A DNA stretch of 17,111 nt from Oscillospiraceae bacterium (GCA_902798675.1 CADBXQ010000016.1:1-17111); one strand, 5' to 3'; positions 7,931 through 16,276 are shown, numbered from the stretch's first letter. The notes: generated by a model from the letters alone, not told the origin. Program-made: numbers and translations.

Positions 7931-7962
7931 TCGTTTTATTCAAAAATATTTTATTATAAAAT

Positions 7963-7992
7963 GGTGAATTTCTTGACGGCCATAAATTCATC
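7963..7992 (+). other. Hairpin after locus A
   Basis: GGTGAATTT (7963-7971) can pair with AAATTCATC (7984-7992) over nine pairs, including one G-U, around a 12-base loop. There is no good T-run after it, so it may be an mRNA 3'-end stabiliser or chance. Confidence 0.35.
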
Positions 7993-8026
7993 ATTGATTG
8001 TTTATATTCAATTATTTATCAAAAAA

Positions 8027-8060
8027 TACCGCAATATTGTGGTGATTTTTTTATTTTTTG
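8027..8060 (+). terminator. Intrinsic terminator after locus A
   Basis: ACCGCA (8028-8033) pairs with TGTGGT (8038-8043), including one G-U pair, around the loop ATAT. It is followed by TGA and a run of seven T, one A and six more T. On the minus strand the G-U becomes a mismatch, which favours plus-strand use. It would end transcripts of locus A about 100 bases after 7930, making locus B a separate transcription unit. Confidence 0.7.
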
Positions 8061-8067
8061 TAAAAAA

Positions 8068-8110
8068 TTTACAAAAAGTTAACATTTTGCTTAAAAATAT
8101 ATGTTAGAAT
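8068..8110 (+). promoter_or_regulatory. Promoter-like element of locus B, shared with locus C
   Basis: TTTACAAAAAGTTAACA (8068-8084) matches the element before locus C at 16 of 17 positions. TTAACA (8079-8084) could be a -35 box. TAGAAT (8105-8110) is a -10 candidate at a long 20-base spacing, and TATGTT (8100-8105) is an alternative at 15. The sequence conservation is clear; the exact boxes are not. Confidence 0.5.
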
Positions 8111-8166
8111 TAGCTGGATATATGATTTTATGTTTTTATAAAAATATAAAGGGAGAGCATATATTT

Positions 8167-9636
8167 ATGCGAATAAAAATTATTAAAAAAATTTTGGCGA
8201 TTATGATTTTGGCCTCAATTTTGACGGCAACACCCGGGCTTGCTGGCGCTTTTCCGGGAAAAGGCGACCTTGAAAACAAATTTTTAGGGAAAAAAACTGA
8301 CCGATCCAAAACAAATTCACAAAAAGACACAGCGCCTGAGGAAGAAAAAGAAGACATAGTTGAGAATAATATAAACCAGTATAATATTCATAATCAACTC
8401 GAAAATATCCCGCAAAATCCCATTAAATGTTTTCAATTTAACGTTGATGCTTCAAAATTAAATTTATTGCTAAATAAAAACTCATATTGCAACCAAGAAA
8501 AAGACGATTTTTTGCACGCCGTTGAAAATTTGATTTCAAATGGTGAACTAAAAAACTATAAAAAATCAGACATTTCGAAAATATGTGATATATTGATTAA
8601 AATATATGATAATGGTGATTTTAAAAAACAAGTCGCAAAAATTATATTTGATTTGATTGAAAATGATATACTCGCCAATTGTCAAAAAGAAACAGCTATA
8701 CATATGTCAAAAACAGCGATTCAATATCTTTTTAACAACAATCACCACGAAAAGTATGTTGCAAAATGTGTCATGAGTTTGGCCCAACACAACGTTTTGA
8801 CTAATTGCTTAGACGAAATACTGCCATACATATTGGGCCAATTGTTTAGAATTTCAAATAACGATGAAGAAAAGCCACATATTGCGCAGGCTATTTATCA
8901 ATTTTCCGAAAAAAATTTGCTCAAAACATGTTCCAGCGGAAGACTTTTTCAAATTGTTAACCTTTTATCAAAATGTTCCAATCAGCCTAAAGCCAAAAAA
9001 TATGTTGCTGGAGCCGTTTCCATCATGGCCATGGAAGGTTGTTTTAACAATTATTCCAAAGAGGAAATTTTTAGAATTATAGACTTATTGAAATGCTGTT
9101 TAGAAGCTCCTGCCTCTGGATCCCCTTTCGGATTAGCCATAGCTTTCTTTGCGCAGAACAAATTGCTCAAAAACTTCTCTAAAGAAGAAATTTCAAATAT
9201 ATTGTCTTTGCTGCAAAGATGTTCGGCTGGAAAAAAGTCTAAAATTTATGTTGCGTTGGCCCTAAAAAACCTGGCTTTTTTCGACACTTTTAAAAAATAT
9301 TCTAAAGAAGAAATTGAAAAAATTATGCAGTTGCTTGCTGACTGTTCGCAAGAAACCGGAGCTGGAAAAAACGTTGCTCAAGCCATCAGAAATTTGATTT
9401 TTAACGATGCTTGTCAAGAATTTTCTAAAGAGGATGTTTCAAAAATTTTGACAAGGCTCAAATTTTGCTCAAAAGAAGAAGGCGCTAGGCTAAGCGTTGC
9501 TCAGGCCGTTGGAAATTTAGCTTTAAAAGATTTGCTTAAAGAATATTCCAAAGATGAAATTTTAAAAATTTTAGATCTATTGGATTATTGTCGAAACGAG
9601 GAAAATTCTAGAGATCATGTCGCATATTCTAAATAA
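8167..9636 (+). CDS. Locus B, 5' part: secreted Armadillo/HEAT-like repeat protein
   Basis: This part encodes 489 residues from the ATG at 8167, which has GGGAGAG at 8151-8157; the in-frame ATG at 8101 would put non-signal sequence in front. The Sec signal peptide (IIKKILAIMILASILTATP, probable cleavage after LAGA near 28) is very like that of locus C. A charged, low-complexity linker (about 29-75) precedes the cap motif LLNKNSYC...KDDF. About nine 41-residue repeats follow, the last six matching the consensus YSKEEI.KI..LL..CS best. The first three repeats are diverged and lack the cysteine. The frame ends at TAA 9634-9636 in mid-repeat (RDHVAYSK), and the ladder resumes in another frame at about 9633. 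The function is unknown; protein-protein binding outside the cell is likely from the family type. Confidence 0.78.
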   Translation: MRIKIIKKILAIMILASILTATPGLAGAFPGKGDLENKFLGKKTDRSKTNSQKDTAPEEEKEDIVENNINQYNIHNQLENIPQNPIKCFQFNVDASKLNLLLNKNSYCNQEKDDFLHAVENLISNGELKNYKKSDISKICDILIKIYDNGDFKKQVAKIIFDLIENDILANCQKETAIHMSKTAIQYLFNNNHHEKYVAKCVMSLAQHNVLTNCLDEILPYILGQLFRISNNDEEKPHIAQAIYQFSEKNLLKTCSSGRLFQIVNLLSKCSNQPKAKKYVAGAVSIMAMEGCFNNYSKEEIFRIIDLLKCCLEAPASGSPFGLAIAFFAQNKLLKNFSKEEISNILSLLQRCSAGKKSKIYVALALKNLAFFDTFKKYSKEEIEKIMQLLADCSQETGAGKNVAQAIRNLIFNDACQEFSKEDVSKILTRLKFCSKEEGARLSVAQAVGNLALKDLLKEYSKDEILKILDLLDYCRNEENSRDHVAYSK

Positions 9637-9641
9637 TTGAT

Positions 9642-12600
9642 ATGTTATTTAGTTGCAAACAATCAAAATATACTAAATTTGGCTTAATAACAGCCATTGG
9701 GAATTTTGCTGAAAAAAATTTATTTAAAGGATATTCTAAAGACAAAATTTCGAAAATATTCGTCATATTAAATGAATATTCAAAAGATCCAACCAACAGA
9801 CCCTATGTCGCGGAATGCGTTTTAAAATTATTTCAAAGCGGCCTGCTTAAAGAATATTCTAAAAGTGAAATTTTTGAAATAATAAAATTGTTGGATTTTT
9901 GTTCAACCAGCAAACTCGCCCACAAGCATATTGCCCTATTTTTTAAAAATTTGACTTCTTGCGATTTTTTAAATTTATGTTCTTGGGATGAAATTTGGCA
10001 AATAGTCGAAATATTTTCACGGTCTTTGGATGAAAACGAAAGCAAACAATATTTTTCGCAATTTGTTGTTTTATTATTGGAAAAAGGTTTTTTTAACAAA
10101 TGCGATGAAGAAAAAATATATACAATATTAAAAACATTAGATTATTGCGCTTCTGAGCCATCAGCTAAAAAATATGTTGCTAGGGCTGCTGAATATGTCG
10201 TTATGTCGAATTTATTCAAAAAACGTGATATTTTTACAATAATTGAAATTCTGAACAGATGCTCAACTGAAAATGATGCTAAAAAATGTGTTGCGACAAT
10301 GATTTCCAATTTAATCGAAAAAAATTGTCTGATTGAATGCTCTCAAGAAAATATTAAAAAAATATTTAACACATTATTTAAATGTTCATCTGACGATGGC
10401 GCTAAAATATTTGTCGCCAAATCAACTATGTGGATAATTTCAAATAATTTTTTACAAAACTATTCCGTTGAAAACATCTTAAAAATAGTAAAAATGTTGT
10501 CTGATTGCGCAAACGATGAAAATGCTAAAGAATATATTGCGATAACAATTTTAAATATAATTAATAAAAATTATATAAAAGGATTCTATAAAAAACAATT
10601 TATTGATATATTGTCCTTGCTGTCTCGATGTTCATCCGATAAATCCGCTCGAAAATATATCACAAAAGCCATTTTTAATTTAATTGAAGGAAAATTTTCA
10701 GGGGAATATTTTTTAAAGGAAAGCCCTATGATTAATAATTTAATTTCTCAATTTTTGCAAAAATCAGATGATATGGAAGATGAAGCTTTCGACGCCATAC
10801 AAAAAAGCTTGGAGATTTTATCAAAAGGGTGTTGTTTAAATCCATATTATTATAATAAAAATAACCAAATAAATAATTATTCACATCAAACTTTGACTGA
10901 TGAAAAAGAAAAAATACTCGCTTCCAAAGACATACACAACTGGACAAAAACTAATATTTTAGGAAAAAGATCCAGAGAAGATGTTTTGAAATTAATTGAC
11001 CTATATAATAAATCCTCTAAAGATGAATTTGATAAAACAAACACCTTGTCAATAATTTCTGAACTAGCCAAAAATAACTCATTTTATGGATATTCTAAGC
11101 AAGAAATTTTGCCTATAACCAAAATTGTGTGCGAATGTTCGATTGCTTGCCGTAAAGTTGAACTTCAAACAAGCATTATCATAAATTTGGCAAACAGCGG
11201 ATTGCTAAAGGAATATTCTGAACAAGAAATTCGGCCGCTGGTTACGCTGCTGCTTGAACGTTTGGATTGCGTGGGTTCATTGGAAGAAAAACGAGAAATT
11301 TTGACTGCAATCAGATATTTTGCTCAGAATGATCTTTTTAAGTGTTGTTCTAAACAAGAAATTGATAAAATTCTTAACACACTATTTAAATTTTCAAATG
11401 AAGATGCGCTTAAATGCGATTTAATATATGCTTTTGGGAGTTTGGCTGAAAAAGGTTTGGCAAACGGATATTGTGGAGAAGAGGTTTCGAAAATTTTAGA
11501 GCCCATATTTGAATATTCGAATAATGAGAATAATGGAAGGATTATTGTTGAAATTGTTTGGAAATTATCATTTAATGACTTTTTTTTGACATATTCAAAC
11601 CAAGAAATTATGCGATATGTTGACTTAATATCTAAATTTTCCAATGATGAGGCCTGTAAAGACTGGATTTCTTGCATTATTTTCAACCTTGTTTTAAAAA
11701 ATTTAATCAATGACAAAGAACATATTTTTAAAATTTTAGACACTCTTTCCGCCTGTTCAAATATAGACCACGCTAAAATTCAAATCGCGGGCGTCGTTCG
11801 AAATCTAGCTTTTAATGGACTTTTAAATGATTTTTCAAAAGATGAAATTTCAAAAACTTTAGAAATTTTATCCACATGCTCGAATTTTAGTGATGCAAGT
11901 TATAATATTTTAGACGCAATTTTTAATTTAATTTCTAAAAATCTGATAACTGATCAAGAACATGTTTTTAAAATTTTAGACATGATTCATAAATGTTCAA
12001 GCGACAAGACCTGCAGCGGCGCTGTTTTGACCTTGGTTAAAAACATCATGGCAAAAAATTTGATCGGCGAAAATTCGAAAAAGTCAATATCAAAATTGAT
12101 AAAAATTTTGTTTAAATGTTCTCAAAACGACGCAAATGGAAAATATTTTCATGAAATAATTGAAGATTTGTTTGAAAAGGATTATGTTAAATTTTTCTCA
12201 CAAGATGATTTTTTTAAAATTATCGATATATTTATTAGATGTTTTGATGATTTGTCAGATAAACAAGAATTCATTAAAATAATCGGAAAATTTGCTGTTA
12301 AAGATTGGCTTAAAAACTGTCCAAAAGAATTCATTTCAAAAATTGTTGACATGCTGCTTAAATGTTCGGATTGTGATGAATATAAAAAAGCTGTTGTCGA
12401 TATAATCGCAAATTTAACTTCTAAAGGACTTCTAAAAGACTTTGAAAAATCCCAGGTTTTAAAAATAACAGACACATTTTTTAATTTTTTTGAGAAACCT
12501 TCGCAGTCCAACCTCAAAAACACATTAAAAAATTATTCACATCAAAATAATAATATCAAACAAAGCGTTGCGTATGCCATCGGAAATTTAGCTAATGAAA

Positions 12601-13061
12601 ATCTTTTGCAAAACTATGAAAAAGATGAAATTTTAAAACTGAAATATCTTTTGACCAAACTTTCAAATGATCCAGACGCTAAAATGGCCGATTCATTTTC
12701 TCTAAAAATGTTGCTTTCAATGAGTCTGCTAAACGAAGACTCGGAAGAAGAAGTTTTAAACCTAAAAGAAAAATTTAAACAATTTTCGAATGTTTATGAA
12801 AATTCAGCAACAAATTCGGCGCGTTCAATTAAAGAGTTGGCTTATTTCGGCTTTTTTAAAAAATATTCCAAAGAGCAAATAATTTCAGTGATAAATATAT
12901 TGGAAAAATGCGTTGTTGACAACTCAGCCAAACAATATGTTAAAGAAGCTATTTCTCGCCTGAATGATGACGGATGTTTCCGGGATTTAACAGCTTGGGA
13001 TATGTCAAAAATTAGGGCAATATATAATGAATGTTCTAATAATTTTAATAATAGCCAGTGA
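9642..13061 (+). CDS. Locus B, 3' part: giant Armadillo/HEAT-like repeat ORF without its own signal peptide
   Basis: This ORF has 1,139 residues with about 26 two-helix repeats of roughly 41 residues, continuing those of 8167-9636. Repeat homology begins before the first ATG, at 9633 (IIDMLFSC in this frame). No Shine-Dalgarno sequence precedes 9642 and there is no signal peptide, so the ORF is probably the downstream piece of one gene of about 1,630 codons. Many units keep the helix-end cysteine, while others have Tyr, Phe or Ser there. Two insertions break the ladder: about 10690-10960, rich in Asn/Tyr, and about 12480-12560; both contain NYSHQ. An 80-residue two-repeat duplication lies around 11640-12010. 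If translated alone it would stay in the cytoplasm. Codon use and base composition match its neighbours. Confidence 0.7.
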   Translation: MLFSCKQSKYTKFGLITAIGNFAEKNLFKGYSKDKISKIFVILNEYSKDPTNRPYVAECVLKLFQSGLLKEYSKSEIFEIIKLLDFCSTSKLAHKHIALFFKNLTSCDFLNLCSWDEIWQIVEIFSRSLDENESKQYFSQFVVLLLEKGFFNKCDEEKIYTILKTLDYCASEPSAKKYVARAAEYVVMSNLFKKRDIFTIIEILNRCSTENDAKKCVATMISNLIEKNCLIECSQENIKKIFNTLFKCSSDDGAKIFVAKSTMWIISNNFLQNYSVENILKIVKMLSDCANDENAKEYIAITILNIINKNYIKGFYKKQFIDILSLLSRCSSDKSARKYITKAIFNLIEGKFSGEYFLKESPMINNLISQFLQKSDDMEDEAFDAIQKSLEILSKGCCLNPYYYNKNNQINNYSHQTLTDEKEKILASKDIHNWTKTNILGKRSREDVLKLIDLYNKSSKDEFDKTNTLSIISELAKNNSFYGYSKQEILPITKIVCECSIACRKVELQTSIIINLANSGLLKEYSEQEIRPLVTLLLERLDCVGSLEEKREILTAIRYFAQNDLFKCCSKQEIDKILNTLFKFSNEDALKCDLIYAFGSLAEKGLANGYCGEEVSKILEPIFEYSNNENNGRIIVEIVWKLSFNDFFLTYSNQEIMRYVDLISKFSNDEACKDWISCIIFNLVLKNLINDKEHIFKILDTLSACSNIDHAKIQIAGVVRNLAFNGLLNDFSKDEISKTLEILSTCSNFSDASYNILDAIFNLISKNLITDQEHVFKILDMIHKCSSDKTCSGAVLTLVKNIMAKNLIGENSKKSISKLIKILFKCSQNDANGKYFHEIIEDLFEKDYVKFFSQDDFFKIIDIFIRCFDDLSDKQEFIKIIGKFAVKDWLKNCPKEFISKIVDMLLKCSDCDEYKKAVVDIIANLTSKGLLKDFEKSQVLKITDTFFNFFEKPSQSNLKNTLKNYSHQNNNIKQSVAYAIGNLANENLLQNYEKDEILKLKYLLTKLSNDPDAKMADSFSLKMLLSMSLLNEDSEEEVLNLKEKFKQFSNVYENSATNSARSIKELAYFGFFKKYSKEQIISVINILEKCVVDNSAKQYVKEAISRLNDDGCFRDLTAWDMSKIRAIYNECSNNFNNSQ

Positions 13062-13092
13062 AATATTAAAATCAAACTAAAATATTTGAAAA

Positions 13093-13135
13093 TTTACAAA
13101 AAATTAACAATTTAAATTAATTTATATGATACAAT
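13093..13135 (+). promoter_or_regulatory. Promoter-like element of locus C, shared with locus B
   Basis: TTTACAAAAAATTAACA (13093-13109) differs at one position from the locus B element. TTAACA (13104-13109) is followed at 20 bases by TACAAT (13130-13135), the same geometry as B; TATGAT (13125-13130) at 15 bases is the alternative -10. No convincing terminator separates it from the end of locus B at 13061. Confidence 0.5.
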
Positions 13136-13191
13136 ACTTGAGTATAACTAATGAATATGAAAAAAATTATAAATAGGACGGTATTTTATAT

Positions 13192-15567
13192 ATGAAATCA
13201 AAAATAATCAAAAAAATGCTCGCAGCAATGATTGCAACCTCAACAATCATCACAACGCCGGGCTTAGCCAAAGCTTCAAAAGAGATTTCGGAAAAAAAGT
13301 CAAAACAATCTAGCGCTTTATCCCCAGAAAATCAAACAAAAAAGAAAAAGTTAAATCGAATTAATCGGCTAACCCGAAGCAAAACTCGCAAAAGAAAACG
13401 CAAAAAATATAACAACAGCTATAGGAGCATATCGTCACAAGTCCTCCTCGCAATGAATAAAAAATCCTATACAGCAACCGATAAACAAGAATTTGCAAGG
13501 TCTGTTAACTTGATGATTGAAAACGGCTGGGTTAGTGGATATACAGAAAATAGTTTATATAATTTGATAAAAATATTAAATAAATGCGCTAATAGGCCAT
13601 CTGCTAGGAAATTTGTTGTTGATTCTCTTAGCAAGCTAACATCCGGTAATTATCTTAGGCAATGTTCAACTCGGGAATTTTTAACAATAGTTAGCTCATT
13701 GAAAAATTGCCGGGAAGATCAAACCCTTAAACAAAATATTGCAATAGCGCTTAACAATCTAACCTCCAACTATTTAATTGCAATCCCTGTTAAAGATTCT
13801 GAAAGGAAAAATTTCAGAAAGGGTGTTATGCAAATTATAGACATGCTATATTGGGCTGCTGATTGCATGGAGGCCAAAGTATATGTTGCAAAATCTTTTT
13901 GGGAATTGACGTGTCGTGGGCTGCTGGACGAAGCAGGTCAAGAAAAAATTTCAGAAATTATAGCCGCATTATCTCTTGCTTCTTGCAGCCCCGAAGCCGA
14001 ACGATATGTTGCAAAAGCTGTTGGAGAGCTGGCTTATCGCCGTCTGCTCAATCAATCACCCAAAGAAACAATTTTTACCCTAACTGACGCTATTTTGAAA
14101 TTTGGCCTGAAGGATGAGGAATCTAAATCTAACGTTGCGTTTGCGATTTCAAATCTGGCTTTTTTGGAACAGTTCGAAGAATATCCTAAAGATAAAGTTT
14201 CTATTGTGATTGACCCATTAATCAGTTGTGCAACAAGCTATAATGCTCAAAAATATTTTGCAAACGCCATTGTTGGCCTATTTGATCATGAACTTTTTAA
14301 ATCGCTTTCCAAAGATCAACTGATAAAAGTAAAAAACACACTTATTGGATGTTGTGATAATGACTCTGCTAAAAAATATGTCGCATTTGCAATTGGCCGA
14401 ATGGCATACTATGGCTTATTTAAAGAGTTTGATGACAGCAAAATGTCCGAAATAGCCAAAGCCCTTTTCAAATGCGCCGGGAATCACAACGCTAGAAAGC
14501 ACGTCGCTATTGCAATTTCCAATTTAGAACAGGATAATTTTTTGAGAGGATATTCCAAACAGGAAATTTTAAAAATAACAAATTTGTTGCTTGAATTTGC
14601 CAAAGATTCAAATAAAAATGATTCCGATTCGACTGAAGATAACAGGGTTTTGACAATAAACGTCAAAAATTTGACCATGGGCAGCAAAATTTTGGATATG
14701 GACGGCCGAAATTTGACCATAGAAGGCAATCGCTTGAATATAGGCGACAAAAGATTGGCTGTTGACAGCTTGCCTAAATTTGACAAAGATTCGAGCCAAA
14801 ATGAGGATTCTTGGCCTGAAAATGACGAGAGTTTAACAATAAACGTCCGAAATTTAACCACAGAAAGCAAGCCCTTGAATACGGGCGGCAAAGGTTTATA
14901 TATCGGCGACAAAAAATTGGCTATCGACGGCAAAGCTTTGAACATATGCGAAAACGGTTCAACGGTTGAAGGAAAAAATTTAACCATAGAAGACAATGAT
15001 ACTGCTATGAATGACAATAATGTGGATATGAATGAAGATGATCTACCACAAAATTACGATTATTTAGTTGAAGATGACGAAGACCGGATCGACTCAAATG
15101 ATGTTTCGCTGCTTGTTTTCGAGCTTGCCAGGAAAGATTTGCTGAGTCAATATTCTGATGAAGAAATTTCACATGTTGTCGACGCTTTAATTGATCGTGT
15201 GTATACTTTTCCAGGAGACGCTCCAAATGAAGCCGCAAATGCAATCGCAAAACTCGCAAGCAAAGGTCTTTTAGATAAATACTGTGAAAAAAATCTTCCG
15301 AAAATAATTAATATGCTGTTTAACTTGGCAGATGATCAAACCGAATCCAACAGACAAAACATCTCAAAAGCCTTTGGCGAACTGGCTGGAAGAGGCCAAT
15401 TGGACTGTCTGTGCTATGAACAAATTTCAAACATATTTTATTTATTGAATGGTTTTGCATATAAAGATCAATCTGAAGGGGTTGAAGAAGCCGTTTTAGA
15501 CGCTGTTTTTGAGCTAGCGCAAAAAAAATTGCTGGGAAGTTTTACTAGCGTCTATAAATTGTTTTAA
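13192..15567 (+). CDS. Locus C, 5' part: secreted Armadillo/HEAT-like protein with polybasic stretch and heptapeptide array
   Basis: This part encodes 791 residues from the ATG at 13192, with AGGA at 13175-13178. The Sec signal peptide (IIKKMLAAMIATS...TTPGLAKA, cleavage near 28) is close to that of locus B. Residues about 50-72 are strongly basic, with an RKRKRKK core. The cap motif LLAMNKKSYTATDKQEF is at about 85-101. About nine 41-residue repeats run to about 475, for example KKYVAFAIGRMAYYGLF. Residues 486-630 are a different array of about 18 heptapeptides of form xL(T/N/D)(I/M)xxK. Three more helical repeats follow. The frame ends at TAA 15565-15567 inside a repeat, and the ladder resumes in another frame, so the product is probably truncated. 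It is an exported protein of unknown role; the mixed repeat types suggest a binding or surface function. Confidence 0.78.
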   Translation: MKSKIIKKMLAAMIATSTIITTPGLAKASKEISEKKSKQSSALSPENQTKKKKLNRINRLTRSKTRKRKRKKYNNSYRSISSQVLLAMNKKSYTATDKQEFARSVNLMIENGWVSGYTENSLYNLIKILNKCANRPSARKFVVDSLSKLTSGNYLRQCSTREFLTIVSSLKNCREDQTLKQNIAIALNNLTSNYLIAIPVKDSERKNFRKGVMQIIDMLYWAADCMEAKVYVAKSFWELTCRGLLDEAGQEKISEIIAALSLASCSPEAERYVAKAVGELAYRRLLNQSPKETIFTLTDAILKFGLKDEESKSNVAFAISNLAFLEQFEEYPKDKVSIVIDPLISCATSYNAQKYFANAIVGLFDHELFKSLSKDQLIKVKNTLIGCCDNDSAKKYVAFAIGRMAYYGLFKEFDDSKMSEIAKALFKCAGNHNARKHVAIAISNLEQDNFLRGYSKQEILKITNLLLEFAKDSNKNDSDSTEDNRVLTINVKNLTMGSKILDMDGRNLTIEGNRLNIGDKRLAVDSLPKFDKDSSQNEDSWPENDESLTINVRNLTTESKPLNTGGKGLYIGDKKLAIDGKALNICENGSTVEGKNLTIEDNDTAMNDNNVDMNEDDLPQNYDYLVEDDEDRIDSNDVSLLVFELARKDLLSQYSDEEISHVVDALIDRVYTFPGDAPNEAANAIAKLASKGLLDKYCEKNLPKIINMLFNLADDQTESNRQNISKAFGELAGRGQLDCLCYEQISNIFYLLNGFAYKDQSEGVEEAVLDAVFELAQKKLLGSFTSVYKLF
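14647..15060 (+). repeat. 21-base / heptapeptide tandem repeat array inside locus C
   Basis: In frame, the units include NLTMGSK, ILDMDGR, NLTIEGN, RLNIGDK, then after a 19-residue acidic spacer SLTINVR, NLTTESK, PLNTGGK, GLYIGDK, KLAIDGK, ALNICEN and NLTIEDN. They decay towards the end (NVDMNED, DLPQNYD). Two blocks start alike (LTINVK at 14650, LTINVR at 14833), so the array itself was duplicated and one unit was gained or lost. The alternating hydrophobic/polar pattern suggests beta structure within an otherwise helical protein. Confidence 0.75.
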
Positions 15568-16258
15568 AGAATTTTACCAAAAAAACACTTTAAAAGTCAT
15601 AGAGTTGTTAAATCTTTGCGCCCAAGGAAACTGCTGCCATGAAGTTTGCGATGACAGCGTAGAAAAGCATGTTGAAAGCGATCGAAAATTTATAGCAAAA
15701 ACCTTTAATATTTTATTTGATGAGATATTTTTATATGAGTGTGATGAAAAACTAATTTTTGGGGTCATAGACACTCTAAAGTCCTGCCTTGAAAATGAAA
15801 ACTCTTGCGCTAAGGATGTCGCAAGCCTGCTTTTGAAATTTGCTGCCAGCGGGCGCTTGAAAGGATGCTCTGAAGAATGCCTTAAAAATATCGTGAAAAT
15901 GTTGAGTTTTTGCGCAAATCATGATCAATCCGCTTCAAAAGACGTCGCCGCAGCAATCAAATCCATGACTTCTCTAAATATGTTCGAAAAATATTCTAAA
16001 GTCCAAACTTGGAAAATTGTTGAAATTTTATCGCTTTGCAGCCAAAGTTTCGATCAACAGGCCAAGGAAGAATCTGCAGACGCAATATATCAAATCGCTC
16101 ACGCCGGCCTTTTTAATGAATATTTTCAAGTGGACATCCAAAATATACAGGGAATTTTACGCCAATGCGCTGATGAATCCGGAGTCGATAACTATTGCAT
16201 TAGACGCGCTCTGGACGAACTTGAAAAGGTTATCCAATCAAAAAAATCAAAATTTTAA
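15551..16258 (+). pseudogene. Locus C 3' remnant in a shifted frame
   Basis: In this frame the protein reads CFKEFYQKNTLKVIELLNLC from about 15560, which is a normal Armadillo-like unit continuing the ladder of 13192-15567. The first possible start codon (TTG 15605) lies inside it. About five repeats follow, with units of 41-42 residues and the helix-end cysteine retained (KSCLEN, SFCANH, SLCSQS, RQCADE). It ends with a charged tail, EKVIQSKKSKF. There is no ribosome-binding site or signal peptide of its own. It is most simply the C-terminal end of the locus C protein cut off by a frameshift between about 15535 and 15565. Confidence 0.7.
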
Positions 16259-16276
16259 AACTAATTTAAATATATT

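Noticed and set aside
14484..15017. 177-codon open frame on the minus strand across the heptapeptide array
   Set aside because: It is produced by the 21-base periodicity of locus C on the other strand. It has no ribosome-binding site and lies wholly inside a better supported frame.
6164..16258. CRISPR array or mobile element as an explanation of the repeats
   Set aside because: The repeats are coding, about 123 bases long and diverged at DNA level. There are no uniform direct repeats with unique spacers, no transposase and no terminal inverted repeats.
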